From positions 1 through 64,000 of the forward strand of contig NZ_FOMW01000007.1 of the NCBI RefSeq assembly GCF_900112755.1: DNA of 64,000 nt, given 5' to 3'. The notes beneath the pieces were generated by a model. It did not search any database. It saw only the letters and a list, made by a program, of their open reading frames with translations, and had not been told where the DNA came from. Source of the DNA: Sulfitobacter brevis. Lineage in GTDB: Bacteria > Pseudomonadota > Alphaproteobacteria > Rhodobacterales > Rhodobacteraceae. A program made the translations under genes and the position numbers. Numbering within the stretch: the stretch's first letter is position 1; every line of letters begins with the position of its first letter. Below are positions 1 through 9,238 of the stretch, piece after piece.

Positions 1-871
1 ACATCACAGGCGTCTTTTCTGTTTGTTGTGCTTTCAGTTACCAAAGTAACCAGAAGCCGTCCAAACAGTGAAGCTGACACTACATCATCGCTCAACACAA
101 AATGTGCCTCGCTAGTAGCGCGATATGAAGAGGTTGATCCATCGAATGAACCAAACCGCCCACATATCTCTTCAGATATCAAATTTTCAAAGAGCGTAGA
201 GACAAAAGAAACCAAGATGCGCCGTAACTTTCAGCGCGCCCCGCCTCGAATACCTCTGATTTTATTCTCCACCTTCCGAACCAAACCTCCGCTTCGCAGC
301 TTCCGTCTAACCCGTCCAGCGCCCCGTCGGAGCGTCTCTGCTCGTCCGGTAAGGGGGCTTCTAGAGTTACTGCCAAACACCCGCAACCCCTTTTTTCGGA
401 AAATGCGAACTTTCTGCAGATTTGCGAGTTTTCTCCGCTTATCCTCATAAAACAGCGCTTTCGGGCTGGATGCCCCCTGCCCCTCCCCAACCTTGCCAGC
501 TGTTCTGAGTTCGGACTGCCTGCCCTCTATGCTCAAACCTCCTAGTGACGGGCTCACCCTCGCTTCCGCGTCGCCTATCAGCTCCCCAACCCTTTCCCGC
601 ATCCCTGTCTCTAATTATCAAGGCGGAGGTGTTTGGTGATGTATGGTGTAGTAAAGCACCTAGAAGTGCAGGCCGCTGCGAGCAGCGTGTCGGACCAAGC
701 TACGAGCCCGTGAAACATGCTGCCCTTGGGCTCGACACAGCACGTCCTCCACCCACTCCCAACACAAAGCTTTGCGACAGTCCCAATCCACTCCCGGCCC
801 GACCGTTTGCAAATAGTTGGTTCGCTTGCTGCAATGCCATGAACCTTTTGCCGAGCACCGCGTTAGAGGAC
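1..871. other. Non-coding stretch before the AI-2E gene
   Basis: No convincing gene is visible. The + strand from about 236 to 605 is very rich in C and T, with a six-T tract at 391-396; open frames here have arginine/proline/serine-rich translations typical of non-coding high-GC DNA. No tRNA or rRNA signature was found. The left part may belong to the 3' region of a gene lying outside the window. Confidence 0.5.
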
Positions 872-1999
872 ATGGACACTCAACATAAGAACCGGAGTAC
901 GCGCTTGGACGACGTCAAATCTATCCGCCATTCGCTGCAATTTCTGGTCTTAGTTGCCCTGTTTGTCACGGCCTACTTCGCCAAAGAGCTTTTGCTCCCC
1001 GTCGTTCTGGGCTTTTTGCTCGCTCTGACGCTTAGCCCCGTATCGCGCGGGCTGTACCGCGCCGGTGTTCCACACGTTGTTTCAGCGATTATGTTGATCA
1101 CAGCGACGGGTGTCTTGGTCCTTGCGATCGTTGCTGCCTCGGCTGGCACAGTCGCGGTCTGGAGCGATGAGATTCCCCGCATGGGAACCGAGATACAGGA
1201 AAAGCTGCGCGGCATGTCGAATGCCGTGGAGAACGTCCGCGCCATGACCGACGAGGTCGAGAAGATGGCGGCGAGCGAGAAGTCAGCGCCCGAAGTCGTG
1301 GTGAAGCAGCCCACCCTGCTGGACACCGCATTCGATACCGTGACAAGTTTTGGCGCCACCTTTGCTGTGGCGATGATCCTCGCGCTTTTCCTGTTGTCGT
1401 CTGGCCCGCTCTTTTATCTCAAAATCGTGCAGGCCTTCCCGACATTGACCGGCAAAAAGCGCGCGCTCAGCACGGTGTACGATGTTGAAAAACGCGTTTC
1501 TCGCTACTTACTGACGATTACCTTGATCAACGCGGGGCTGGGTGTGGCTGTCGGGATATATCTGACCATCCTCGGGTTGCCCGGCGGTTACATCTTCGGG
1601 ATTGCAGCTTTCTTGCTCAACTTCCTGCCATATATCGGCGGTGTGATTGGAGCGGTTCTGGTAGGCGCCTATTCCATTGCCCATTTCGATACGCTTGGCT
1701 ACGCGCTGCTGGCCCCGATTGGCTACCAGATTTTGACGGGGGTCGAAGGCCAGTTCATCACGCCGTGGTTGGTGGGCCGCCGTCTTGCGATGAACACCGT
1801 CGCGGTGTTTCTGACTGTGGTTTTGTGGGGTTGGCTCTGGGGGATCCCGGGCGCTCTGGTCGCCGTCCCGTTTCTCGTGGTCTTCAAGGTGATCTGCGAG
1901 AACTTTGAGCCGCTTTACACAATCGGTAACTTCCTCTCGGGCGAAGATCCGGTTGTGACGGACGAAGCGCCCGAGCAGGAAGAACCCGCTCGGGCCTGA
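872..1999 (+). CDS. AI-2E family transporter (PerM/YhhT-like permease)
   Basis: A polytopic inner-membrane protein of about 375 residues. Two hydrophobic segments at the N-terminus (about residues 18-65) are followed by a soluble, charged stretch (about 100-150) and then several more membrane segments. The NFLPYIGG motif near residue 250 is typical of the AI-2E exporter-like family (PF01594). Known members include the autoinducer-2 exporter TqsA and Na+/H+ antiporter-like proteins; the substrate cannot be told here. The frame is open upstream to 545, but that part does not look like protein. Starts at 872 and 839 are both possible; neither has a well-spaced ribosome binding site (AGAGGA is only one base from 872). 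It ends two bases before the convergent dctM gene. Confidence 0.85.
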   Translation: MDTQHKNRSTRLDDVKSIRHSLQFLVLVALFVTAYFAKELLLPVVLGFLLALTLSPVSRGLYRAGVPHVVSAIMLITATGVLVLAIVAASAGTVAVWSDEIPRMGTEIQEKLRGMSNAVENVRAMTDEVEKMAASEKSAPEVVVKQPTLLDTAFDTVTSFGATFAVAMILALFLLSSGPLFYLKIVQAFPTLTGKKRALSTVYDVEKRVSRYLLTITLINAGLGVAVGIYLTILGLPGGYIFGIAAFLLNFLPYIGGVIGAVLVGAYSIAHFDTLGYALLAPIGYQILTGVEGQFITPWLVGRRLAMNTVAVFLTVVLWGWLWGIPGALVAVPFLVVFKVICENFEPLYTIGNFLSGEDPVVTDEAPEQEEPARA

Positions 2000-2001
2000 T
2001 T

Positions 2002-3405
2002 TTAGCCTGCCAGTGAAGGCAGCCATAGTACGATGCCGGGGAAGGCCACCAATAAACCGATGGTTACCGCGTCAGCAACGAAGAACGGCATCACGCCCCG
2101 GAATACGTCCTGAACGCTCAGGTCGGGACGTACACCCGCAACAACAAAGCAGTTCAGGCCGATGGGCGGTGTGATCAAACAGAACTCCGCCATCTTCACC
2201 ACCAAGATACCAAACCAGATCGCGCACATCGGGCCGGACATGCCAAAGCTGCTATCGGCAGCCGAGACGAATTCGCCGCCGTTGAGCGCCATCACCGCAG
2301 GGTAGACTACCGGCAAGGTCAGCAACAGCATCCCGATGGCATCCATGAACATGCCCAAAACGGCATAGGCCAGCAGAATGCAGATCAGGATCAGCATCGG
2401 TGATGTCTCAAGCGACGAAATCCATTCGGCAAAGGCCGCTGGCAATTCGGCAAAACCCAGAAACCGCACATAGATCAGCACACCCCAGATGATGGTAAAG
2501 ATCATCACGGTCAGCTTTGCAGTCTCCAGCAGCGCGTCTTTCAGCTCGTTCCACCGCATCCCGCGGAACAGCGCCATAAGGAACACGATAAACGCGCCCA
2601 CAGCCCCGCCCTCGGTCGGCGTGCCCCACGCATCGCCAAACGGGTTATAGACGAAGAAGATGATGATCACGACCACCGCCACAATCGGCAGAGCGGCAGG
2701 CAACGAAGCAAAGCGCTGCCCCCATGTGTAGCCCGAAACCGGAGGGCCAACGTTCTTCCAGATCATCGCAATCCCGATAATCAACGCCGCATAAACCAGC
2801 GCCGAGAACGCACCCGGAATGAAACCTGCCAACAACAGCTTGCCGACGTCCTGCTCTACGATGATCGCATAGATCACGAGGATGGCAGAGGGCGGGATCA
2901 GCGACGCCAAGGTCCCACCAGCCGCGACAACACCCGCAGCAAACTGCTTGTTATAGCCGATCTTGAGCATTTCGGGGATCGCAATGCGCGCAAATACCGC
3001 CGCCGTGGCGACCGAAGCACCCGAAACAGCCGCAAAGCCCGCCGTGGCGAACACAGTCGACACGGCCAACCCGCCCGGCACCCATGCAAACCAGCGTTTC
3101 GCCGCTTCAAAGAGCGCGCGGGTCAGGCCAGCATAGTAGGCGAGAAAGCCAATCAGAATGAAGGTCGGGATCAGCGACAAAGTCTGGCTTGAGACTTTGG
3201 AGTGCGGCACCTGCCCTGCGGTCTTGATCGCGACCGTCATCGCCCAGCCAAGCTGGTCCCATTCCATGCCCTTTTTGGCCCAGAATATCCAGATCAACCC
3301 GATGAGGCCCGCCATCGCGGCAGCGAAAGCCACCCGCATGCCCAGCACCACCAACAACAACATTCCGCCCGAGACCCAAAGGCCAATTTCAATGGGTTCC
3401 ATCAA
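2002..3405 (-). CDS. dctM: TRAP transporter large permease (DctM)
   Basis: The 467-residue protein is almost entirely hydrophobic, with about a dozen predicted membrane spans. It carries typical DctM stretches such as the glycine/alanine/serine-rich segment around residues 115-140 and PPSAILVIYA near residue 170. This is the ion-coupled transport subunit of a tripartite ATP-independent periplasmic transporter for an organic acid. Its ATG overlaps the dctQ stop codon by four bases (ATGA), so translation is coupled. Family and operon role are clear; the substrate is not. Confidence 0.93.
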   Translation of the reverse strand: MMEPIEIGLWVSGGMLLLVVLGMRVAFAAAMAGLIGLIWIFWAKKGMEWDQLGWAMTVAIKTAGQVPHSKVSSQTLSLIPTFILIGFLAYYAGLTRALFEAAKRWFAWVPGGLAVSTVFATAGFAAVSGASVATAAVFARIAIPEMLKIGYNKQFAAGVVAAGGTLASLIPPSAILVIYAIIVEQDVGKLLLAGFIPGAFSALVYAALIIGIAMIWKNVGPPVSGYTWGQRFASLPAALPIVAVVVIIIFFVYNPFGDAWGTPTEGGAVGAFIVFLMALFRGMRWNELKDALLETAKLTVMIFTIIWGVLIYVRFLGFAELPAAFAEWISSLETSPMLILICILLAYAVLGMFMDAIGMLLLTLPVVYPAVMALNGGEFVSAADSSFGMSGPMCAIWFGILVVKMAEFCLITPPIGLNCFVVAGVRPDLSVQDVFRGVMPFFVADAVTIGLLVAFPGIVLWLPSLAG

Positions 3406-4031
3406 TCACGTCCATCCAAATGTTCAGCTTCTGCCATCGCCTGTTCGGCGGCAGATTGTACCAGCGGCACGGCAACCGGATGCTCCAGCCCCAGCACCAT
3501 CGCGCGGCCATATCCCCAAATCTGCAAACACAGACGCAGGGCGATCACGGAAAATGCCACAGGCACCAACAGCTTGCTCGGCCAGATCGGCAGCCCGATA
3601 TCGATCGAGCTGTCGCGGCTCCACAGGGGCGATGAGAAATCAAAGCTGCGATCAAAATGCGCCCATGATCCCCAGATCAGCGCTAGGATCAGCACCAGGA
3701 TCAATACCACCGAGAGCAACTCGGCGGCCCAGAGCAAACGGCCCTTGAGCTGCCCGATCAGGATGTCCATTCGTACATGCCCGCCGTTGCGCTGGGTATA
3801 GGAGATGCCCATGATCGCGATAAACGGCATCGCGGCCTCGATCCAGTCAACATATCCGGCGAGCGGCGAGGCAAAGAACTTGCGCCCCCCGACAGACCAG
3901 ACCGCCAACACCATCAGCATGAAAACCGCGATCCCCGAGATCAGGGCAAATACGGTTTCAACCCGCAACAACTGCCTGTCGAGGCGGCTCAGCAGGCTGT
4001 CGTCTTCGATCACAGCGGATGATCCGGCCAT
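3402..4031 (-). CDS. dctQ: TRAP transporter small permease (DctQ)
   Basis: A 209-residue membrane protein with four hydrophobic segments after an N-terminal cytoplasmic stretch, matching the DctQ family, which bridges the periplasmic binding protein and the large permease. The GYVDWIEAAMPFIAIMG segment near residue 60 and the TQRNGGHVRMD stretch that follows are typical. It sits 72 bases downstream of dctP and overlaps dctM by four bases. A hairpin between dctP and dctQ (4065-4089) probably lowers expression of the permease genes relative to the binding protein. Confidence 0.9.
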   Translation of the reverse strand: MAGSSAVIEDDSLLSRLDRQLLRVETVFALISGIAVFMLMVLAVWSVGGRKFFASPLAGYVDWIEAAMPFIAIMGISYTQRNGGHVRMDILIGQLKGRLLWAAELLSVVLILVLILALIWGSWAHFDRSFDFSSPLWSRDSSIDIGLPIWPSKLLVPVAFSVIALRLCLQIWGYGRAMVLGLEHPVAVPLVQSAAEQAMAEAEHLDGRD

Positions 4032-4064
4032 GCGACAACTCCTTTAACAATCGGATAATAAAAA

Positions 4065-4089
4065 GGGCCGTATCCATAGGACACGGCCC
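4065..4089 (-). terminator. Hairpin with U-tract between dctP and dctQ
   Basis: On the - strand an 11-bp stem (one G-U pair) with a three-base loop is followed by TTTTTATTAT. It lies just downstream of the dctP stop. It looks like a rho-independent terminator working as an attenuator inside the operon, so the binding protein would be made in excess over the permeases. Inferred from structure and position only. Confidence 0.8.
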
Positions 4090-4103
4090 CGCATTCGCGC
4101 GTC

Positions 4104-5120
4104 TTAGTTAGAGGCGCGGGTCTTTTCTAGTGTGTCGACAACCAGATCGTAAAGTTCCTGACCTGGAATGCCTTGGGCTTCCATGTCCTTGATCCATGCT
4201 TCACGTGCCGGATCAGCAGCCTTGGCTTTGAACTCGGCGATCACTTCGGGCGAGAATTCGACCTTCTGAACGCCTTTTTCTTCAAGGATCGAGTCCCACT
4301 TTTTCAGCAGCTCGCCGTAGTTGGCCAGATAGTGATCAAGTGCCTCATCGACCGAACCGTCCAGTGCTTCACGCTCGGCATCGCTTAGCGCATCATAGGC
4401 GTCAATGTTTACCACAACAGGGCAGTTTACGGTGCCGGGGTTCAGGTTTGCTGTCCACCAATCTGCTTTGTTGATGGTGCCAAAGCTCAGGTGTGCGTGC
4501 TGGGCAAAGGCCACCGTGTCAACGACACCAGATTCCATCGCGTTATACGCTTCGGCAGAGGTCACCGATGTCGGAACGCCGCCAACAGCTTTGAAGGCCT
4601 CGCCCAATCCGCCTGTCGCGCGAACGCGCATGCCTTCCATTTTCGCCAGCGTGTCGCGCGGCTCGCCGGTACCAACGAGGTTGTACTGCGGCATGGGCGA
4701 AGTCATCAGCATCTTGGCGTTCCACTGTTCCATCTCTTTAGCCACCGCAGGGTGGGCATAGACGGCACGGCTGACGGCAACTTCTTCTTTGAGGTCGGCA
4801 ACGCCGAGGAACGGCAGTTCCAGCACGGTGATCGCGCGGTTCTTATCGGCATGATAGCCGGCACAGAACTGGGCCATTTCGAACGCACCGATTGAGATGC
4901 CATCGAGGTTGTCGGTGTTCTTGCCCAGACCGCCATAGCTGATGTTGATGGTGAACTCGCCATTGGTCTTTTCCGAGACCAGCTCGGCGATTTTCTCAAC
5001 GTGCTCGGTAAACGCGCGACGCTTACCCCAGACGGAAGCGTTCCATTCGGTGGCAGCGGCTTGAGTGACAAATGCAAAGCTTAGGGCGCAGACGGCTGCG
5101 CCACTCAGATAGGTGTTCAT
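4104..5120 (-). CDS. dctP: TRAP transporter solute-binding protein (DctP)
   Basis: A 338-residue periplasmic binding protein. An N-terminal signal peptide with a hydrophobic core ends in QAAA near residue 23. The family-typical segment around MRVRATGG contains the arginine that binds the carboxylate of the ligand in characterised DctP proteins. It is the first gene of a dctP-dctQ-dctM operon. The ATG at 5120 is chosen because GGGAG lies eight to nine bases upstream on the - strand and the signal peptide begins there; a longer frame reaching 5147 lacks these. The ligand is presumably an organic acid but is not specified. Confidence 0.92.
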   Translation of the reverse strand: MNTYLSGAAVCALSFAFVTQAAATEWNASVWGKRRAFTEHVEKIAELVSEKTNGEFTINISYGGLGKNTDNLDGISIGAFEMAQFCAGYHADKNRAITVLELPFLGVADLKEEVAVSRAVYAHPAVAKEMEQWNAKMLMTSPMPQYNLVGTGEPRDTLAKMEGMRVRATGGLGEAFKAVGGVPTSVTSAEAYNAMESGVVDTVAFAQHAHLSFGTINKADWWTANLNPGTVNCPVVVNIDAYDALSDAEREALDGSVDEALDHYLANYGELLKKWDSILEEKGVQKVEFSPEVIAEFKAKAADPAREAWIKDMEAQGIPGQELYDLVVDTLEKTRASN

Positions 5121-5743
5121 GAATATTTCTCCCTTGGTGCGGACCATTCAGAGGTCCGCTTGCCGCATAAGGTATCCCGCATGGGCTGCTTTTGCCAAGC
5201 CCTCGGACAGACCAAAGATGGTTTTCTGCCTTAACGCGATCTCATCCCGCGCGGCTCGCCAATGCGAAAAACACCACCTTCGCCTTGTGGTTGAGGCTCA
5301 CTCGACGTGATCCGGATTTCATCTTAGCCGACACAGCCCTGTGACGATCTGCAGGAAAATCCTGCGCCGCGGCAACACGGCATTAATGGATCAATTGAAA
5401 AATTCGCCGAAGCGCCGCTCTAATTTAGTCCGATGGATGCAACTTCAAAAGGCTGGATTTGATTGCAAACATCATCGTCACCCGAAGAATTTACACAGCA
5501 CCCCTAAATCGTACTTTACAGATTTTTCCCTTGTAAACTGATGCAATCAGATAGTCTCAGCATGAACATTGACAGCATCCATTGGAAGTATAGAAAATAG
5601 TTTACAGCGAAATCACGGCTTTTCAGTTGCCAGTTCCCTTCCTTTGCCGGCGCGTTATGATCACGCAAAGGGGAGAGGCAGCCAGCCAATGCACGATGTC
5701 GCGGCTGACAGCTTTTAGACGATTTACCGAGGGAGGAACTCGA
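5121..5743. other. Divergent intergenic region dctP / acs
   Basis: About 620 bases separate the divergently transcribed dctP and acs genes, so it must hold both promoters. No gene is supported. The dyad TTTACA (5515-5520), 11 bases, TGTAAA (5532-5537) lies in it, with further TTTACA copies at 5490-5495 and 5601-5606. These are candidate regulator sites for acs. The strong ribosome binding site GGGAGG at 5731-5736 serves acs. Confidence 0.5.
5515..5537. promoter_or_regulatory. Candidate operator dyad upstream of acs
   Basis: A six-base inverted repeat (TTTACA and TGTAAA) separated by 11 bases, about 210 bases before the acs start, with two more half-sites nearby. The spacing suits a dimeric DNA-binding protein. 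The regulator is unknown. Confidence 0.3.
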
Positions 5744-7699
5744 ATGTCTCATGCCGAAGCAAAAATCTATCCACCATCCGCAGATGCCGAAGCCAAAGCG
5801 CATGTAGACGCCGCAGCCTATGAGCGCATGTACAGTGCGTCGATGAGCGATCCTGAAGGGTTTTGGCGCGAGCAAGGCAAGCGGGTCGACTGGATGAAGC
5901 CCTTCACACAGGTAAGGGATGTCGATTTCACTTTGGGCAACGTCAAGATCAACTGGTACGCCGATGGCGAGTTAAACGTCAGCGCCAATTGCATCGACCG
6001 CCACCTCGAAAAGCGCGGTGATCAGACCGCAATAATCTGGGAGCCCGACAGCCCTGACGAAGCGGCTAAGCACATCACCTATAAAGAACTGCACGCTGAA
6101 ACCTGCCGGATGGCCAATATTCTACGCGATCTTGGTGTCACCAAAGGCGACCGCGTTATCATCTATATGCCGATGATCCCCGAAGCGGCCTATGCGATGC
6201 TGGCCTGCGCACGGATCGGCGCGATACACTCCATTGTTTTTGCTGGGTTTTCGCCGGATGCCCTCGCGGCGCGTGTTAATGGCTCCGAAGCCAAAGTCGT
6301 GATCACCGCCGATTTCGCCCCGCGTGGCGGCAAAGCGACCCCACTCAAGGCAAATGCCGATAAGGCGCTGAAGAACTGCGATGCCAGCGTGAAATGCCTT
6401 GTCGTGCGCCGCACCGGTGGCGACGTCGCATGGGACGATGCGCGCGACCGCGATTACACCGCCCTTGCCAAAAATGCCGCCACCACCTGCGCGCCAGAGC
6501 CGATGAATGCCGAAGATCCGCTGTTCATCTTGTACACTTCCGGCTCGACTGGTCTGCCGAAGGGCGTGGTGCACAGCACGGGCGGTTATTTGGTCTATGC
6601 TGCGATGACCCATGAGATCACCTTCGATTACCACGATGGCGATATCTACTGGTGCACGGCGGATGTGGGTTGGGTCACCGGCCACAGCTATATCGTCTAT
6701 GGCCCGCTGGCCAATGGCGCAACGACGCTGATGTTTGAAGGGGTGCCGACCTATCCCGATGCCTCACGGTTTTGGCAGGTCTGCGAAAAGCATAAAGTCA
6801 ATCAGTTCTACACCGCGCCCACTGCGATCAGGGCGCTGATGGGTCAAGGCCGCGAGTTCGCCGAGAAGGCCGATCTGAGCAGCCTGCGCATCCTCGGCAC
6901 CGTGGGCGAGCCGATTAACCCCGAGGCGTGGAATTGGTATAATGAAGTCATCGGCGGCGGGCGCTGCCCGATTGTCGATACATGGTGGCAGACCGAAACC
7001 GGTGGCCACCTGATGACCCCCCTGCCCGGTGCCCATGCCACCAAACCGGGTGCGGCGATGAAGCCATTCTTTGGTATCAAGCCTGTGGTTCTGGAACCCA
7101 CGACCGGCGAGGAGATCACGACCAACCCTGCCGAGGGAGTGCTTTGCATCGCCGATAGCTGGCCCGGCCAGATGCGCACGGTTTGGGGCGATCACGCCCG
7201 CTTTGAGCAAACCTACTTCAGCGATTACAAAGACTATTACTTCACCGGCGACGGCTGCAAGCGCGACGCGGACGGGGATTACTGGATCACCGGACGGGTT
7301 GATGATGTGATCAACGTATCGGGTCACCGCATGGGCACTGCCGAGGTCGAAAGCGCCTTGGTCGCGCATGACAAAGTCGCCGAAGCAGCCGTTGTCGGCT
7401 ATTCACACGACATCAAGGGCCAAGGCATCTATTGTTATGTCACGTTGATGAACGGCGAGGAGCCCTCGGATGCTCTGCGTACCGAATTGCGCAACTGGGT
7501 GCGCACCGAGATTGGGCCGATTGCGTCGCCTGATATGATCCAATGGGCACCGGGCCTGCCGAAAACGCGCTCGGGCAAAATCATGCGGCGGGTTTTGCGC
7601 AAGATTGCCGAGAATGATTTCGGCGCGCTTGGCGACACCTCGACGCTGGCTGATCCGTCGGTGGTGGATGAATTAATTGCGAACCGGATGAACCGTTAA
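5744..7699 (+). CDS. acs: Acetyl-CoA synthetase, AMP-forming
   Basis: Converts acetate, ATP and CoA to acetyl-CoA, AMP and pyrophosphate in the cytoplasm. The 651-residue length is that of bacterial Acs. Visible signatures are the N-terminal ACS domain, the nucleotide-binding loop [15 protein letters not shown] (about 264-278), [11 protein letters not shown] (about 412), [15 protein letters not shown] (about 515-529), and the C-terminal [11 protein letters not shown] (about 605-615), whose lysine is the regulatory acetylation site in known enzymes. The ATG at 5744 is preceded by GGGAGG seven bases upstream. It is a single-gene unit closed by a strong bidirectional hairpin at 7728-7753. Confidence 0.97.
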   Translation: MSHAEAKIYPPSADAEAKAHVDAAAYERMYSASMSDPEGFWREQGKRVDWMKPFTQVRDVDFTLGNVKINWYADGELNVSANCIDRHLEKRGDQTAIIWEPDSPDEAAKHITYKELHAETCRMANILRDLGVTKGDRVIIYMPMIPEAAYAMLACARIGAIHSIVFAGFSPDALAARVNGSEAKVVITADFAPRGGKATPLKANADKALKNCDASVKCLVVRRTGGDVAWDDARDRDYTALAKNAATTCAPEPMNAEDPLFILYTSGSTGLPKGVVHSTGGYLVYAAMTHEITFDYHDGDIYWCTADVGWVTGHSYIVYGPLANGATTLMFEGVPTYPDASRFWQVCEKHKVNQFYTAPTAIRALMGQGREFAEKADLSSLRILGTVGEPINPEAWNWYNEVIGGGRCPIVDTWWQTETGGHLMTPLPGAHATKPGAAMKPFFGIKPVVLEPTTGEEITTNPAEGVLCIADSWPGQMRTVWGDHARFEQTYFSDYKDYYFTGDGCKRDADGDYWITGRVDDVINVSGHRMGTAEVESALVAHDKVAEAAVVGYSHDIKGQGIYCYVTLMNGEEPSDALRTELRNWVRTEIGPIASPDMIQWAPGLPKTRSGKIMRRVLRKIAENDFGALGDTSTLADPSVVDELIANRMNR

Positions 7700-7723
7700 T
7701 CGCCATGCAGAGAGTTCATGGGC

Positions 7724-7753
7724 AAAAAAAGAGCGGCCAGTTGGCCGCTCTTT
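7724..7753. terminator. Bidirectional rho-independent terminator between acs and the DUF992 gene
   Basis: A perfect 12-bp stem (7728-7739 with 7742-7753) with a two-base centre. Seven A precede it and the right arm ends in TTT, so a U-tract is available mainly on the - strand and partly on the + strand. It sits between the convergent acs and DUF992 genes. Confidence 0.9.
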
Positions 7754-7774
7754 CTAATTAGAATGTTACCCGAA

Positions 7775-8287
7775 TTACTGGGCGACACGCTGAAGGTTAA
7801 TTTCCCCGACGCCAATGGCGAAGTTCACGCCTGTCTGAGTGTTCACACTCAGAGGCTGTAGCGCCAGGGTGTCTTCGGAGCCGCCAACCATCAAGTTAGC
7901 ACCGGCGCCAACAAACAATGTCGCCTCGGCAGAAATACCTTTGTAGCTGCCGTTCAGACCGCCTTCGGAATATTCAGCTTCGGTCGGCGCGAGGACCAAC
8001 CAAGACATCTGACCGTTTTGGGTTTTGCCGATATCCACGCCCCAACGGTTGATTTCGCCGACATAAACTTCGTCTGCCAGACCTTCCTCGATGGGATTAA
8101 ACGTACAGGTCAACTCGCGGGTTGAACCGACGATGAAACCAGTGCCGTCACCGACGTCACAGCTCAACGAGCCGATTTCTGCGTGATCGACGGTTTCATT
8201 GTCACCGACAGCAAAGGCAGACGTGCCGAGTGTCGCAGAAGTCATCAACGCAGCGGCGCCGAGGGCGAATTTACGAATATGGGTCAT
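7775..8287 (-). CDS. DUF992 family exported protein
   Basis: A 170-residue protein with a signal peptide (about residues 1-26, ending TSAFA). The mature part begins with GSLSCDVGDGTGFIVGS and continues as one compact beta-rich domain matching DUF992, a family of small exported proteins common in alphaproteobacteria with no known function. Two cysteines (in SLSCD and LTCTF) could form a disulfide. The ATG at 8287 with GGAAAG upstream is preferred over an in-frame GTG three codons earlier. It stands alone and shares the terminator with acs. Confidence 0.8.
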   Translation of the reverse strand: MTHIRKFALGAAALMTSATLGTSAFAVGDNETVDHAEIGSLSCDVGDGTGFIVGSTRELTCTFNPIEEGLADEVYVGEINRWGVDIGKTQNGQMSWLVLAPTEAEYSEGGLNGSYKGISAEATLFVGAGANLMVGGSEDTLALQPLSVNTQTGVNFAIGVGEINLQRVAQ

Positions 8288-8713
8288 GAGTGTCACTTTC
8301 CGGCGCGGGAATGCGCCTGTCCTGTTTTTTAGCTTTGTGGCATTCGGGTGCCTTGGGTGCCACGCCCGCCGATTGCGAACACAGCCCCGTCAGACAGCCA
8401 GCGGTTTGCGTGATTGCAAAGCGATGCCTCTCTTCACGGGGACAACATCCGCGGCGGGTTAATGTTCCTGCACTTTGGCGCGACCAAGCGGAAGTTTGCG
8501 GGCGCGAGCAGATCGCTGACAGTTGGGTATGGCACAAGCCGATGGGACCGCTGCCCCCAGACCGTCGGGATATTAATGGGAAAAAAAGAGCAGGGTTGGT
8601 GATTGAGGCATCGTGGTTGAATGTATAGATTAATGTCAGTAACAGGCTTCGGTCGGGTAGTTTCACAGGCTGTTCTGGACAAATTGGCGGCATCGTGCGT
8701 CTAGAGGAATGTG
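8288..8713. other. Divergent intergenic region
   Basis: About 420 bases between the DUF992 gene (-) and the flavin reductase gene (+). It must hold promoters for both. No supported gene, repeat or clear hairpin was found. Confidence 0.4.
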
Positions 8714-9220
8714 ATGCAATTTTTTACTCCAGACAGCAGTACTGCGCAGGCGCTTCGGCGGGCTTTTGGCCGCTACGGCACCGGCGTGACCGTCGTCACG
8801 ACGCTTACCCCGGATGGCCCGCTGGGGATGACGGCAAATTCTTTTTCCTCCGTCTCGCTTGATCCGCCGCTGGTCCTTTGGTCGCCCGCTACGGCATCCA
8901 AACGCCATGATGCCTTTGTGACCGCGCAGTATTTCAGCATCCATGTATTGGGCGCAGACCAGCAGGCACTGGCAGATCACTTTGCTGGCAATGGCCATGG
9001 ATTCGAGGCGTTCGACTGGGTCTCTTGCCCCTTAGGTACGCCGACCCTCAAAGGATGTCTGGCCAGTTTCCATTGCGAGACCTACGCCGTGCATCCAGCG
9101 GGGGATCATTCGCTGATATTGGGGCATGTAAAACATGCCGCAGAGGTTGAGGGCCACGGCGCGGGGCTGATGTTTGATCAGGGCCGCTACGGCCAGTTCA
9201 GTGCCGAGAGCACGGAGTAA
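8714..9220 (+). CDS. Flavin reductase family protein
   Basis: A 168-residue protein of the flavin reductase-like FMN-binding family (split beta-barrel). The family signature is visible near the N-terminus: FGRYGTGVTVVTT (about 17-29) and GMTANSFSSVSLDPPLV (about 38-54). Relatives reduce FMN with NAD(P)H, often supplying a two-component monooxygenase, but no partner oxygenase is adjacent. The ATG at 8714 is preferred over the preceding GTG because AGAGGA lies five bases upstream. It is convergent with tamB, leaving only 18 bases between the stops. Confidence 0.88.
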   Translation: MQFFTPDSSTAQALRRAFGRYGTGVTVVTTLTPDGPLGMTANSFSSVSLDPPLVLWSPATASKRHDAFVTAQYFSIHVLGADQQALADHFAGNGHGFEAFDWVSCPLGTPTLKGCLASFHCETYAVHPAGDHSLILGHVKHAAEVEGHGAGLMFDQGRYGQFSAESTE

Positions 9221-9238
9221 ACCGCGCTCCGGTCTGGC

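Noticed and set aside
28-450. A 140-codon open frame at the left edge
   Set aside because: Composition is biased (Arg/Pro/Ser), no ribosome binding site, and frames are open on the other strand too.
545-871. A longer N-terminus for the AI-2E transporter
   Set aside because: The extra 109 residues are Pro/Ala/Ser/Cys-rich and unlike the family, and the membrane domain starts naturally after 872.
3158-3801. Open frames on the + strand opposite the dctQ-dctM junction
   Set aside because: Both TRAP genes are complete and overlap; the opposite frames have no family features.
6122-6685. A 187-codon open frame antisense to acs
   Set aside because: Lies completely within a conserved enzyme gene and has no recognisable protein features.
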